A stretch of 64,000 nucleotides of DNA from Zea mays (GCF_902167145.1 NC_050096.1:198726566-198790565), one strand, 5' to 3'. Counted from the stretch's first letter, positions 23,734 through 35,290 are shown. A program made the numbers and translations. The notes: generated from the letters alone by a model not told the origin.

Positions 23734-24780
23734 CAATGGCCCAATGGTTATCGCATTGTGATAGTTGTACTATACTCTATTATGACTGTTAGGGTAGCAA
23801 GGATAACTTTCAAACGTCTAGTACATGTGGTAAGCTTTGGAGTTATTGGACTAACATGTTGGTACGACGACCCCATTTTCTGCAAAGTAAAAGACCAATC
23901 GTTAGTTACCTATTAGGACCTTATAATAGGTCTTGTTTGTCCTTGGGGTAGTAAGCTTGGCATCTTAACCTGATAAATACCCAAGTGAGTCTAGGAAACC
24001 ATCTCTAACTCATCTCTAGTGATATTGATTCATCTAAAGTGACATTAGGAGTGATCTCTGTTGATTTGCATTGAGTTGTTGCATCTAGTTTTACTAGTGA
24101 TCATATTGAGATGCGAGACTATTGTTATTCTTGGTGGTTGCCGCCACCTATACTACTTGGAGGTAGTGAAAGATCATTGAGTGTGACTATTAAAGATTGT
24201 CGCTAACTTCATTATTGTGAGGGGTGCTTGCATTCATTCCCCATGGACATTCATGAAAAGAAACTATATTGAAATTATAGCTTGTTGGAGTGCTTCTTTA
24301 TTGTGGTTCTTAAAGTGGCCTCATTGTGGGCTTGACATGTGATGCCAATTACTACATGAACCACCTAGTTTGGACTCGCCACAATGACAACATTGGTTAT
24401 TGGCAAACAACTGAACCTTAGGGATATATCTTATGTCATTTATTGCCATGTGTGGTTTGCACTCCTAACTATTACGATGAATACTTATATACAGTTGTTG
24501 TACATTTATTGCTCAACTATCTTTGAGTAGATTATGCTTGATAATTGTTATTTGATATCTCTTGCTAATAGCTCACTTCATTCAATATATATTAAAGACT
24601 AAGCTATTAGAATTATTAGGTGGTTTGCATATAGTAAACTAGAGATGAAGCAAGTATACAAAAACGCGCCATATTTTATGCTAATCAACTTGGCTCTTGT
24701 AATATTTGTCAATTTGTAGAATCCTTTTTATAGGTTATTAACTCCCTCTAGCCATCTAGATCCTAACACTAGTTGTAGGA
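23734..24780. repeat. Unassigned repeat DNA, no gene seen
   Basis: No frame over about 70 codons and no domain. A portion (23990-24200) resembles the reverse complement of 17880-18120. The TGGTGGTTGCCGCCACC stretch is of a kind seen in grass LTR elements. With the solo LTR removed, the flanks 18947 and 23734 were once contiguous. Confidence 0.4.
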
Positions 24781-26000
24781 CATTTGGAAATGCTCCTATG
24801 CGGCGGAGTTCAGACCCAAATCAAGGCAGATCTATAGGGCAACACCTTCAAATCAATGAGCAAGAGGCCTTCTGGTGGGACGATGATGAGGACTCATTGT
24901 CCTCTTATGATGTGTTCTCGAAGAGGTGGAGATCTCCACTTTGATTGATGATGTAGTCAAAACTCCCAAGCATGAGACCCTGGCTAGGGACAAAGGCACT
25001 ATCAACAAAGGTGGTCTTGGTGGAGATGTGTATGTCACCTTCGAGGGTGATGCTTTGGCTCTAGTGGCAAGGTTGGTGGCTCCATTCATTGATGAGTAGC
25101 AATCACACAACACGCTCCCCTACCTGGCGTGTAAGCTATCATGGGTTTGTAACCATGATAGACATTATGTTATTCCTTGAGAGGTCAATGTATGGATGTC
25201 TGGTGGCTTAAGAAATCAAAACAAACTTAAGGAAATGAGAGATTTATCCTGGTTTAGGCCTCTAAGCTCTATGTCTGGTAGTTTGGTGTTCTTCATGTTA
25301 GGAATGTTCGAATGAGAGTTCTTATAATCGAGAAATAGAGTAAGAGGTGAGGGGAGTAGCGCTATGTTGATTTAGGGTTCTTTGTGAGATAATCTAATCT
25401 ACAAGTCTTTGTATGATCATCACAAGCTTAGGCGATTCGATTGATCGATCCCTTCTATATGAGTCTATGTCTCCCCTTATACTCTGAGGAGGGCATACAA
25501 TACAAATTGGGTGGTTATCTACCTAGGGTTTCTCACCTTGGGCTCCAATCTTTGTCATCTTGATGCCATCCCACTCCTTTATCTTGTAGCTGGGGCTAGC
25601 AAAAAGTCAACCACTTCTTGATGCCTCTGCTGTAACCTGATGCTACCCACCAGGTGTTGTATGCCACAGTGGCACTTTTCTGGGTGAGCTTTATTATGGA
25701 TTCCTTACCATGTTAGGCTTCCTTAAGATGGGTCTGTTAGGCTCACGAGTCCCAAGCCTAACTACTTTGCCTTGTTAACAAATAGCGGGAATCCTTGTGT
25801 CTTGGTTGATCCCTCGAGTCCCGAGCGATAACGACTTTGCCTTGCTAGGCTCACGCTTCTTCCATTTAAGATCCCCTTACGTGAGATCCATCTACAAGCC
25901 ACCAAGACATCCATTTTCTGCCAGAGGGTGCCACAAACATACCCAATGGGTATAGCCTGAGCTTCCAACTATCTCAAATGGGGGTGTAGCTGGACTATTG
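24781..26000 (-). mobile_element. Truncated minus-strand Gypsy element: gag leader and adjoining LTR
   Basis: On the minus strand the motif ACACGCCAGGTAGGGG (about 25117-25132) marks a Tat-type primer site next to an LTR extending rightward on the plus strand to roughly 25990. Below it, 24853-25113 is open and resembles a gag leader (ATNLATRAKASPSKV, in an 86-codon frame). Pol is absent. The outer LTR boundary could not be fixed. The minus frame at 25762-25968 has no domain. Confidence 0.45.
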
Positions 26001-27155
26001 CGTCATTAACCCGAGAACTTAGTATATCCTTATGTTAGGCTCTCGTCAACGCATGCATTTAACTCTTTTACATTTAATTGTTATCTTTAGCCCTAATAAA
26101 AGATAGCTATAACATCTAATAAGTCTAAGTTTATGAAAATATTTCTAAAGAATCTAGACATATTTTTTTATGATGAAAAGAGTATTAGAGCATCTCCAAG
26201 AGTTTCCTATTCATCCCCTAACCTTAAACTTAAGGTTTATTTATGGTCGACATCTTATATTTATTGGTATCCTAAACTATTTTCTTTCCCTCTCAATTTT
26301 GAGATGCCATACCGTCCATCTTATATATTATTTGTGATAGAGTAACTGTTAGAGAGAAGAAAAATATTTAGAGAGGAATTTTTGGTTGAACGTTTCCTTG
26401 TTCGCTTCAAATTAAAATCAGCTATTTAGACTGTTACAACTGTAATTTATAGAGACAAAATATTGTATAAGCAGTAGAAGATGGTATGAATTAAATGCAA
26501 TCGAACAAGATGATTTGAAGGAATTATATAAGAATTATTTGAGATGCGCTTTTGTTGTAGGCAGCTGCCCAGTAGGGTAACATAATTATTATCGCGCGTG
26601 AGAAAACGATATCATCGGTCGAAGCTTTAGGCTTGGCCGCTTGGGTTATCCGTTAGAATAAGCTTTTTTTGGGGGGCTGGGAGGATGAGAATAAGCTGTT
26701 GGTCATATCTCCATTAACTGTAGTCTCCACTTTCCATCTGTGCCTACAGTAGCCGGCCACCATGGACCAATGGGGTAGCGAAACGCGTCCTGACGTAAGC
26801 AATCGTCATCTCGACGGGGGAGTGGTCACTGACAGCCGGCCCGGGAGGGATATTATAGCCTTTACCTGTTGGTCGAGCAGTGAGGCGGGGAGCCAAGCCA
26901 TGGTATACCCACCCTCTCAAGCGCACCAGTAGGTGCTGTGCCATCAGATCCTCCAGGGGCCACAACTTCCATCGCCTCTCTCTATCTCTCTCTATCTCTC
27001 TTCTCACCGAGAATTTGTTCCGATCCTCTTATGGTTACGACCCGCCTGCCGTCCGCTGCCACACAGCAGCGGAGTTAGTGACTACGCAATCGGTCGAGCT
27101 CGTCGTGAGGCTCTTCCGCTCTTGGTCGGTGGTGCTGTTTCGCGTCCTGGGAAAA
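26001..27155 (+). promoter_or_regulatory. Upstream region and probable 5' UTR of the MADS-box gene
   Basis: No gene or LTR is recognised here. GAGCATCTCCAAGAG at about 26189 resembles the end of a small MITE common near grass genes, but I found no partner end. The last 280 bp is GC-richer and includes a CT-rich stretch typical of a plant 5' UTR. The MADS frame stays open upstream to an ATG at 26880; that longer start is unlikely because the added residues resemble no MADS protein. I cannot fix a TATA box or transcription start. Confidence 0.45.
26974..27004 (+). repeat. CT-rich microsatellite in the probable 5' UTR
   Basis: Two or three tandem copies of CTCTCTCTAT, about 150 bp before the MADS start codon. 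Such CT tracts are common in plant 5' UTRs. Confidence 0.8.
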
Positions 27156-27394
27156 ATGGATGCGGAGGCGGCGAGAAGGAAGCAGGTGGCGCCTCCGCAG
27201 GAGAAGAGGAAGCGCGGCCGGCTGGAGCTGCGGCGGATCCAGGACCGGACGAGCCGGCAGGTGCGCTTCTCCAAGCGCCGGAGCGGGCTGTTCAAGAAGG
27301 CCCACGAGCTCTCCGTGCTGTGCGACGCCGAGGTCGCGATGGTCGTCTTCTCCCCCGCCGGCCGCCTCTATCACTACGCCTCCCTAGGCACCAG
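27156..27394 (+). CDS. MIKC-type MADS-box transcription factor, exon 1 (MADS domain)
   Basis: Exon 1 encodes 79 codons plus two bases, ending CCAG before the donor GTGAAG. The MADS domain covers about residues 19-78, with [39 protein letters not shown] and a final HYAS. MADS proteins are nuclear dimeric factors binding CArG boxes. The [19 protein letters not shown] style, an early SIE-type junction and length fit the grass FLC/ODDSOC/OsMADS51-type clade, whose members control flowering time; this placement is inference from remembered family features. Compared with the usual MGRGR start there is an extra N-terminal arm of about 17 residues. RIQ replaces the usual RIE at residues 27-29. GC content is far above that of the surrounding repeats. 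Confidence 0.9.
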
Positions 27395-28087
27395 GTGAAG
27401 CTACTCTCCATCGTATGCATGGTTGAGCTGGTGCTTTCTGCTGCTTTTGCTTCTTCTTCTTCCTCGCATTAAATTTTAGATTTATTGCGTTGACGACCGC
27501 CCTACTCCTACTGGAGTAGCTTTTGACTCGATCGATATGGATAAACTGGATTTTCGTCGAGAGCCGTGCGGGAGCAGTAGTTTACTACTTGCTGTGGCTG
27601 CCACTGCAAGAACACACCGCAGCCGCAGCAGCTGCACCGAGGCGAGCAGTTTTAGACCGTCAACAAGCACGTGCTCATTTGGTGGATCCATATATAGACT
27701 AGTATATATGAACAAGTACGAGATTAAGGTTTTATACATCTATTTAGAGGCATATATATAGATATAAATATTAACTAGCAAAAGTGTCCCATGCATTGTA
27801 ACAGACTCTAAATAGTATAGAAACAGGACTTCATATCGATGTAAATAAATTATTCTAACTCGTATGAATACGGATCATGAGTCCGGTATATGAGACATGA
27901 AAGGCGTGACCCAATTGAAATCGGACTTTGCATTTATCAATGCTTAGCGTGGGTTATCCTAACTTTGGGTATATTCACCATAATCCATGTGTATCGAAGT
28001 AGATTATGGTGTAAATTATTTTAATTTACTAATTTACACTACAGGGCTTAGTCCTCTGTTCATTTCTCTACTACTGCAATTAGAGTT

Positions 28088-28328
28088 TGATAGAAAATGT
28101 GTTTTACACCCTGTGTACGTGGCTGGCTTAGGGCGTAAGGTTCGGCATGCAGTGACTGTGTCTCGTTCTGTTAAGGACGTGGTCACGGTGACCGAGTATT
28201 CAGGCGTCACTAGTGCACGCTCCCCGCGATCTTATCACGATCTGTTGTACTCTGATGTAAACTTGATTGAGCTATAAATAGAACACGATCCCATCGAGGA
28301 TCTGTGCACCTTTTCATCAAACTTTTCA
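28088..28328 (+). repeat. 5' LTR of the intronic Copia element
   Basis: Starts TGATAGAAAATG and ends CAAACTTTTCA. It contains a TATA box TATAAATA at 28273-28280, which would place the retrotransposon transcript start near 28305. Confidence 0.93.
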
Positions 28329-28341
28329 TGGTACCAGAGCC
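28329..28341 (+). other. Primer-binding site of the intronic Copia element
   Basis: TGGTACCAGAGCC abuts the LTR. It matches the usual initiator-Met tRNA site except C for T at the fifth or sixth base. Confidence 0.85.
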
Positions 28342-28367
28342 ACGATCTAGACACCGAGAAAATCGCC

Positions 28368-31300
28368 ATGTCCACCACGTCCACCGTCGATGGCGTCGCC
28401 GCCGCGTTCAGCTCGATGCCGACGCCGGCGTTCAGCCAGATGGTGAGTATGAAGCTCAACCATGAGAACTACCTTCTCTGGGTGGCACAAGTCCTCCCAT
28501 ATCTGCGGAGCCAAGGCTTGAGCGGCCACATCGATGGATCGCTCCCGGCGCCAAGGCAGACTGTCGCCGTCGACCCTGCAGAAGGCTCCGGCGGACGGAC
28601 GATCGCCATCAACCCCGAGTTCACGAGCTGGTACCACCAGGATCAGCTCGTCCTGAGCGTCATCAACTCATCCCTTTCCGAGGAGGTCCTGGCCACAGTG
28701 GTTGATGCCACTACTGCCCGCGGCGCATGGAGCACTCTGGAGAGGATGTACGCGTCAAGTTCTCGCGCCCGGATCATGCAGATCCGAATGCAGCTCGCCA
28801 CCATACAGAAGGGCGATCTCACTGCCGCAGAATACTTCAGAAAGGTAAAAAGGCTTGCTGACACTCTGGCCGCTGTTGGCAAGCGGCTTGAAGATGAAGA
28901 GTTCATCTCATACCTCCTTCGTGGGCTTCCCGCCGACTACGACTCCCTCGTCACCAGCATCACTACAAGGCCGGACACCTACACCATCAGCGACGTCTAC
29001 GCTCACCTTCTCAGCTTTGAGACCAGGCAAGAATACCATACTGTTGTTGGTCAGATATCCTCTGTTAACAATGCCAACAGGGTACCAAGCCGTGGTGGAG
29101 GAGCATTTGGCCGGAATGGCCGTGGAGGGCGTGGGCGCGTTGGACGCAGCCAGCCTGCGCGAGGCAACAACAGACCACCAGCAAGGCCACCGAGCAACAA
29201 CAGCAGTTCCAGTGGCACTTGCCAGATCTGTGGAAAAGGGAACCACAATGCACTTCAGTGCTGGCATCGATTTGATCAAGCCTATCAGGCAGAAAGCACT
29301 GTCAAGCAGGCTGCAGCAGCAACACATGAGTATGCAGTTGATCCTAACTGGTACATGGACAGTGGGGCAACTGACCACATTACAAGTGATTTAGAGAGGC
29401 TTACCACCAGGGAGCGCTACACTGGAGGAGACAAGATTCAAGTGGCAAATGGAGCAGGTTTGTCTATATCTCACATTGGTCATTCTTCAGTTCCTGGTTT
29501 AAGTAGGCCTCTGTATCTGGATCATGTCTTATATGCTCCCAAAATAAATAAACATCTAATCTCTGTCAGGAAATTAGCTATTGATAACAATGCTTATGTT
29601 GAACTTCACCCTAATTTTTTCCTTGTCAAGGATCAAGCCACGAAGCATCTTCTTCTCAGAGGCAAATGTAGGAATGGCTTATACACTCTACCAAATAATT
29701 GTCAAGCCTTGCTAGCAGCCAAGACTTCTCCTGATCTATGGCATCAAAGACTTGGACATCCTGCCCTTCCAGTTACTCTTAGAATTTTGCAGAACAATAA
29801 TATTGCTGTAAACACAGAGGTTTTACCTTCCTTGATATGTAATGCATGTCAACTAGGAAAATCCCATCAGCTTCCTTTTAGCAGTTCTTCACATGTCTCC
29901 ACTGTACCTCTTGAGCTTGTTCATACTGATGTTTGGGGCCCTGCACTTTCATCAGTAAATAATTCAAAGTACTATGTTTCTTTCATTGATGACTTTAGCA
30001 GATATGTGTGGATTTATTTTCTGAAAAATAAAGCTGATGTTGAGAAAGTGTTTATGCAATTTCAACAACATGCTGAGAGAATGCTAAACACTAAAATAAG
30101 GGCTGTCCAATCTGATTGGGGGGGAGAGTATCAAAGGTTGCACAGATATTTCCAAGCCACTGGCATAAGCCACAGAATTTCTTGCCCTCATACACATCAA
30201 CAAAATGGTCTAGCTGAAAGAAAACATAGACACTTGGTAGAAACAGGTTTAGCTCTCCTTGCTCAGGCTCATCTTCCTCTCAGATTCTGGGATGAAGCCT
30301 TCAATACTGCCTGCTACCTAATAAATAGAATGCCTAGCAAAACCATTAACCATGACACTCCCATTCATAAACTGTTTGGCACAAATCCTGATTACACTCA
30401 GCTCAGAGTTTTTGGTTGTGCTTGTTGGCCCAACCTACGTCCCTATAACACCAAAAAACTCAACTTCAGAACAAAACAATGCACTTTCATTGGTTATAGC
30501 TCTGCTCACAAGGGTTATAAGTGTTTTGATCAGTCTACAGGGAGAGTCTACATCTCTAGAGATGTGGTGTTTGATGAGCAGATCTTCCCCTTTGCTAGAA
30601 AATCATCAGAATCCACAAAATATCCCCAAACATCACACCATCCTATCATGCTACCTGTTCTGTCCAAAAACATTCAGTACACTGAAAACTCTCTTATGCA
30701 GGGCCTGTTTGGACCAGTAGCTGATAATGCTAATGTTGGGGTTAGGCACTCTGTTCCTAATGCTACTAATGATGTTTCCCATGATAGCAATCCTTTGGCA
30801 GGTGGCATTCTTAATCAATCTGAAGAAGAGGGGCAAGAATCAGAGTCTGAAGCACATTCAGGCTCACTGCAGCAAGAAACTCCAGAACCTGAGCAGATTC
30901 AGGGTGAAGTTGAGAGAAATCAACAAGAGCAAGAGGTTCAGCATCACATGAGAACAAGATTAAAAGACAACATTGTCAAAACCAAGAAACTCACTGATGG
31001 TACAGTCAGGTATGCTCAGCAAGGCAGAGGATTTGTGGTCACTGAAGAAAATCCGACAACAACTGCATTGATTGCCTCAGTCCAGAATTCAGTCAGTGAA
31101 CCATATGATCTGCAGCAAGCACTAAAGGATCCAGGCTGGAAGCAAGCTATGGATGAAGAATATTCAGCATTGCAAAGAAATCAGACATGGGAACTGGTTC
31201 CTCCAAGAGCAGGAGTCAATCTGATTGACAGCAAATGGGTGTTTAAGGTTAAAAGAAAAGCTGATAGTTCAGTGGAAAGATTGAAGGCCAGATTAGTGGC

Positions 31301-32633
31301 AAAAGGCTTCAAACAGAGGTATGGCATTGACTACTTTGACACTTTTTGTCCAGTTGTTAAGCCGACCACCATCAGAATTATTCTATCATTAGCTGTCAGC
31401 CAGGGATGGAGTATGAGACAGATTGACATCCAAAATGCTTTTCTCCATGGACTCCTTGAAGAAGAAGTCTATATGAGGCAACCCCCAGGGTATATTGATC
31501 CAAACAAGCCAAATTATATCTGCAAGTTGAAGAAGGCACTTTATGGGTTGAAACAGGCCCCAAGAGCCTGGCACTCAAGGCTAACCAGGAAGCTACAAGA
31601 ATTGGGTTTTCAGGCTTCAGTAGCAGATGCTTCACTATTTGTGTTCAAGCAGAATGGATTGTCAATTTATATGCTTATATATGTGGATGACATAATCATA
31701 GTCAGCTCAAATGATTCAGCCACAGATAAGCTCATCAAGAATCTAGCAGATGATTTTGCTGTGAAGGATCTAGGAAATCTTGAGTACTTCCTAGGAATTG
31801 AAGTGAAGAAAACAAGAGAAGGAATTCTGTTGTCTCAAAAAGGTTATGCACTTGATCTCCTGAAGAAGGCAAATATGGAGAAATGCAAAGCAATTTCAAC
31901 CCCAATGTCTGCAACTGACAAGCTGTCCAAGAATCAAGGAACAACACTGAATGAGAAAGAGCATTTCAGATATAGGAGTACAGTTGGTGGACTCCAATAC
32001 CTGACACTCACTCGACCTGACTTATCATTTGCAGTCAACAAGGTGAGTCAATACCTACAAAGTCCAACTGATGTGCATTGGACAGCTGTCAAAAGAATAC
32101 TTCGATTTGTGAAAGGAACAATAGACTATGGACTACAAATTCAGAAGACACCTTCAGTCATGTTGTCAAGCTTCTCTGATGCAGACTGGGCTGGCTGCCC
32201 AGATGACAGGAAATCAACTAGTGGTTTTGCCATCTTCTTGGGTGATAATCTAGTGGCATGGAGCTCAAGGAAGCAAGCCACTGTGTCCAGGTCGAGCACC
32301 GAGGCTGAGTACAAGGCAATAGCCAATGCAACAGCCGAGCTGATTTGGATCCAAGCACTACTGAAGGAGTTGGGAATTTATTTGCATAGGCCACCAAGGA
32401 TGTGGTGTGATAACGTTGGAGCAACCTACCTGACTGCAAATCCCACCTTCAATGGCAGAACAAAACATGTCGAAGTTGATTTTCACTTTGTCAGAGAACA
32501 AGTTGCTAGGAAGGCAATGGAGGTCAGGATCATTTCCTCTAAAGATCAGTTAGCAGATGTCATGACTAAACCTCTGTCAAAGGCACCATTTGTCAAGAAT
32601 TGCAGCAATCTCAACATAGGTACTCTGTTGTGA
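28368..32633 (+). CDS. Gag-pol polyprotein of the Hopscotch-like Copia element, intact
   Basis: One 1421-codon frame starts 40 bases after the LTR. Domains in order: gag (UBN2-type, residues about 25-230); an RG-rich stretch; a CX2CX4HX4C zinc knuckle at about 285-298; protease DSGATDH at about 331; GAG-pre-integrase with HQRLGHP and CNACQLGK; integrase with catalytic D521 (TDVWG), D583 (SDWGGEY, where SDNGG is usual) and E617 (LAERKH); reverse transcriptase with YVDD at 1105-1108; RNase H with SDADWAG and a C-terminal KHVEVDFHF region. No stop or frameshift interrupts it, and all catalytic residues I can check are present, so it could be functional. It supplies replication and integration for the element, not a host function. 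Confidence 0.95.
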   Translation: MSTTSTVDGVAAAFSSMPTPAFSQMVSMKLNHENYLLWVAQVLPYLRSQGLSGHIDGSLPAPRQTVAVDPAEGSGGRTIAINPEFTSWYHQDQLVLSVINSSLSEEVLATVVDATTARGAWSTLERMYASSSRARIMQIRMQLATIQKGDLTAAEYFRKVKRLADTLAAVGKRLEDEEFISYLLRGLPADYDSLVTSITTRPDTYTISDVYAHLLSFETRQEYHTVVGQISSVNNANRVPSRGGGAFGRNGRGGRGRVGRSQPARGNNRPPARPPSNNSSSSGTCQICGKGNHNALQCWHRFDQAYQAESTVKQAAAATHEYAVDPNWYMDSGATDHITSDLERLTTRERYTGGDKIQVANGAGLSISHIGHSSVPGLSRPLYLDHVLYAPKINKHLISVRKLAIDNNAYVELHPNFFLVKDQATKHLLLRGKCRNGLYTLPNNCQALLAAKTSPDLWHQRLGHPALPVTLRILQNNNIAVNTEVLPSLICNACQLGKSHQLPFSSSSHVSTVPLELVHTDVWGPALSSVNNSKYYVSFIDDFSRYVWIYFLKNKADVEKVFMQFQQHAERMLNTKIRAVQSDWGGEYQRLHRYFQATGISHRISCPHTHQQNGLAERKHRHLVETGLALLAQAHLPLRFWDEAFNTACYLINRMPSKTINHDTPIHKLFGTNPDYTQLRVFGCACWPNLRPYNTKKLNFRTKQCTFIGYSSAHKGYKCFDQSTGRVYISRDVVFDEQIFPFARKSSESTKYPQTSHHPIMLPVLSKNIQYTENSLMQGLFGPVADNANVGVRHSVPNATNDVSHDSNPLAGGILNQSEEEGQESESEAHSGSLQQETPEPEQIQGEVERNQQEQEVQHHMRTRLKDNIVKTKKLTDGTVRYAQQGRGFVVTEENPTTTALIASVQNSVSEPYDLQQALKDPGWKQAMDEEYSALQRNQTWELVPPRAGVNLIDSKWVFKVKRKADSSVERLKARLVAKGFKQRYGIDYFDTFCPVVKPTTIRIILSLAVSQGWSMRQIDIQNAFLHGLLEEEVYMRQPPGYIDPNKPNYICKLKKALYGLKQAPRAWHSRLTRKLQELGFQASVADASLFVFKQNGLSIYMLIYVDDIIIVSSNDSATDKLIKNLADDFAVKDLGNLEYFLGIEVKKTREGILLSQKGYALDLLKKANMEKCKAISTPMSATDKLSKNQGTTLNEKEHFRYRSTVGGLQYLTLTRPDLSFAVNKVSQYLQSPTDVHWTAVKRILRFVKGTIDYGLQIQKTPSVMLSSFSDADWAGCPDDRKSTSGFAIFLGDNLVAWSSRKQATVSRSSTEAEYKAIANATAELIWIQALLKELGIYLHRPPRMWCDNVGATYLTANPTFNGRTKHVEVDFHFVREQVARKAMEVRIISSKDQLADVMTKPLSKAPFVKNCSNLNIGTLL

Positions 32634-32644
32634 TTGAGGGGGAC
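32632..32644 (+). other. Polypurine tract of the intronic Copia element
   Basis: GATTGAGGGGGAC overlaps the gag-pol stop and directly precedes the 3' LTR start TGATAG. Confidence 0.8.
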
Positions 32645-32885
32645 TGATAGAAAATGTGTTTTACACCCTGTGTACGTGGCTGGCTTAGGGCGTAAGGTTC
32701 GGCATGCAGTGACTGTGTCTCGTTCTGTTAAGGACGTGGTCACGGTGACCGAGTATTCAGGCGTCACTAGTGCACGCTCCCCGCGATCTTATCACGATCT
32801 GTTGTACTCTGATGTAAACTTGATTGAGCTATAAATAGAACACGATCCCATCGAGGATCTGTGCACCTTTTCATCAAACTTTTCA
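32645..32885 (+). repeat. 3' LTR of the intronic Copia element
   Basis: 241 bp, with no difference from the 5' LTR that I could find. TATA box at 32830-32837. The 3' LTR could drive or terminate transcripts inside the MADS intron. Confidence 0.93.
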
Positions 32886-33433
32886 GAGTTTAGATTTTTA
32901 CTTGCTCAATTTATCTTGGATATCCTCACTCTAACACTTCAGTGCTCGTCTTTAAAAATGTGTCCCTATACTTTCATTTTATTCTGGTCCGTCCCTAATC
33001 TAGATGGATAAGTGGTGGTGGATGAGAAAAAATTAAAGTAATGCAATTTTTCGTTTTTGCAAGTACAAGATAGGAATATTTATGTATGATACTAAATAAA
33101 TAACATTAACTTTTTAGTAATTAAATATTAATAATATTTTTCATAAAGTTACACTACTACACCTGATCTTTTTAGAGATGGCTGTAGATGGTTTATAGAG
33201 GCGTTTGCTTCAGCTATCTTTACTTACACGTCCCTAGAAATTAACTAATTTTAGAGTTGGACCATCTCCAAAAATTAGTTTTTAAATGCAACCTAGCAAA
33301 AAAATACTTTTTTTTACCTGGGACAGCCTACCGGCAACTGATCTCAATATCCAATGTACATGCATACCTGTTTTTCCTATTTGAGTTAATAAAACTAATT
33401 AACATCCTGTTTTCCTTACACTCTTTCTTGCAG

Positions 33434-33530
33434 CATTGAGAAAACATTTTGTCGTTACTGGGACCTTGCCAACACAGACATTGATCTCAATATCGAGGCG
33501 CGAGACTCGAGGGACAACTATAATACACAG
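33434..33530 (+). CDS. MADS-box gene, exon 2 (I-region)
   Basis: 97 bp between TTTCTTGCAG and GTTAAG. Joined to exon 1 it reads on in frame as S-IEKTFCRYWDLANTD, then IDLNIEARDSRDNYNTQ, bringing the coding total to exactly 112 codons. SIE-T-RY in this position is the normal start of the intervening (I) region after a MADS domain, which makes the exon call strong despite its small size. The next exon should begin the K-domain; I could not find it in 33531-50000. Confidence 0.85.
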
Positions 33531-34059
33531 GTTAAGCATATAAATAGTTGATACTATATCAATTTACTCTCGTATACATAAAGCCCATAGTTGTATAAGT
33601 TCTCTTTTTTTCACTCACGTGAGCAATTCTCTGGAACGGTTAATTTAATTGACTATATATAGTTCCTTCTACGGCACCGTCGTATGCATGGAAGGATAAG
33701 AAATCGCAACCAAGTGGTATATAATGGATTAGAATATTTATGATGATAAGGTACTAGATAAAATTACAGTGGTATTCAGAAAATTATTCTACATATATAA
33801 CATAAAATCTCTTGGTGTCATGGCGGAGATAGGACCCATGAGGCATAATTTGTTCCAAAAAGATATTAGTATATTATTTTCTAGACCTAGGGGTTATCTT
33901 CCAAGCTAATATACAGTTGCAAGTTAAAAGTATCTTCTTTTTTCGCAAATATACATGTGTAATTTTAAGGCTTAACTACTACATACTCATGATTTTACAA
34001 ACACCTAATACTTTTTAGGGCTGATTCATATAGTCCATCACTACAGAAACCAGGTGTCG
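33531..34059 (+). other. Presumed intron 2 sequence, no gene seen
   Basis: AT-rich sequence following the exon 2 donor. No convincing acceptor plus K-domain coding stretch is visible before the LINE remnant. Confidence 0.4.
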
Positions 34060-35290
34060 ATGCACCCTATCCACATGTTGAAGCAACCGCCTTAACTATC
34101 GACGAACAAGGTTCATAGCACCCTTTGTTTCCCCTTTATTAATCCATTGAGTCCAAGTAATAGAAAAACCCTTACTATGCAACACCTTTTCTAGAAATGT
34201 CTAGCTAACCTTATCATAAGCCTTCTCAAATCTAGTTTAAGTATAATTGGATCTTAACTCATGAAGGACATCCTGCACTATGACAATCGCCTCTAGAACG
34301 TTCCTCTTAGAAATACAAGCTATTTGGAAAGGGCTTATCACTTTTCCAACTACAACAATTAGTCTCATTGTCAATGTCTTGTAATGATTTTATAGATGAC
34401 ATTGAGGAGATATATTGGTTTGAATTGTTTGATAGTTTTTTATGGTATAACCTTGGGAATCGGGATGATTACCCCATAGTTTAGTCTCCGTAATTCCAAT
34501 TGCCCTTCATGAAGTTTATCTAACATCTCTTTAATATCCTATGTGATTAAAGGCCAAAAAGTCTTAAGGTCTATTTGTATGTAGATATTGAAGATGTTAT
34601 AATTGAATTAGATCTAATATCAAATATGCCTAGTATCGGAAATGGGTTGAAATATAAATATGTTGTTTGGATGTGAACTGGATTTGTAAATCTAGCCAAA
34701 ACAGAGGGTCTAGGCTCTGAATTGTGAGAGGCAACTTCTAGTTATAGTCCAGTACTTAGGATTTGAGCTTTAATTCCAACTCTGGATTCATTAGACAACC
34801 AAACAACAAAATTCAAGAATCTTGGTTCCAATTCTCAATTCTAGACTTCAATATCTACAACCAAATGGGATGTTAAAGAATTCTATAATGAAACCATTAG
34901 ATTTAGGAGAAGTGTTATTTTTCATTTATTTCATAGTAATACCTCATTCCTCTAGAGTAAAAGGTATGTTAAGGAATTCATTCTCGCTGAAGCCAATTTA
35001 ATGGCTAATTGGCCAAAGGTCAGGGTTAAGATGAATATTTGTGACATTTGCTTTTCCAAACAGTTGCTTGTAATAGTTTGCGTTGTATTCCTTTAAGCCT
35101 TGGAGCTCTACCACAAGTTAATCTTCAACTTCTTACATTACAATATGCATCTTCATATTCCTCCCATTGGCACATTTATGGAAATAACTAGTGTTTGAAT
35201 CCCCTTCAAGCGGCCACTTTTCCCTACCTCTTCTTTGCCACTGTATTTTCTCGTATGTCAAAATCTATTGTCAATCCTTCTTTAAATTAT
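34060..35290 (-). pseudogene. Decayed LINE (non-LTR) retrotransposon, reverse-transcriptase region
   Basis: Minus-strand translation gives WPLEGDSNTSYFHKCANGR near 35210 and KEYNANYYKQLFG near 35070, the linker before plant LINE reverse transcriptase. Further on, RNVLEAIVIVQDVLHELR appears near 34300, then a KAYDK-like stretch near 34220, and FLEKVLHSKGFSITWTQWIN near 34150. Stops and frameshifts are frequent and both ends are missing. The remnant is interrupted by a MITE-like insert at 34568-34873. It lies antisense to the MADS gene, in its presumed second intron or beyond its end. Confidence 0.8.
34568..34873. mobile_element. MITE-like insertion (Tourist/PIF-Harbinger type?) in the LINE
   Basis: About 306 bp with imperfect terminal inverted repeats: GGTCTATTTG...GTAGATATTGAAG on the left and the complement of CTTCAATATCTAC...CCAAATGGGATGT on the right. 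TAA flanks both sides, fitting the 3-bp duplication of PIF/Harbinger elements. It contains no coding sequence and splits the LINE homology. Confidence 0.6.

Larger units (their letters stand above)
28088..32885 (+). mobile_element. Complete Hopscotch-like Copia retrotransposon in intron 1
   Basis: The element is 4798 bp with 241-bp LTRs at 28088-28328 and 32645-32885 that appear identical base for base. A perfect 5-bp duplication GAGTT lies at 28083-28087 and 32886-32890. It has a primer site, polypurine tract and one continuous gag-pol frame. Size, LTR length and single-frame layout match the maize Hopscotch/Ale type of Copia; the name is inference. Matching LTRs mean very recent insertion or recent gene conversion. 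It lies in the same orientation as the MADS gene. Confidence 0.93.
27395..33433 (+). other. Intron 1 of the MADS-box gene (about 6.0 kb, 4.8 kb of it a Copia insertion)
   Basis: The donor is GTGAAG after CCAG, and the acceptor is TTTCTTGCAG before CATTGAG. Removing the Copia element 28088-32885 and one GAGTT copy leaves about 1.24 kb. Remaining intron DNA is AT-rich with no coding signal. A stretch at about 33150-33290 (CACTACTACACCTGATC, then CCATCTCCAAAAATTAG) hints at a small DNA-transposon remnant. Long first introns are normal in this family and in FLC carry regulatory elements, so the insertion may matter for expression. Confidence 0.85.

Noticed and set aside
26880..27155. Upstream in-frame extension of the MADS protein from an ATG at 26880
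   Set aside because: The extra 92 residues span a CT microsatellite and look like 5' UTR; the ATG at 27156 is 18 codons before the MADS domain and fits better.
27035..27387. Antisense and alternative-frame ORFs over MADS exon 1
   Set aside because: They are shadows of a GC-rich exon; only the frame starting at 27156 shows a conserved domain and joins to exon 2.
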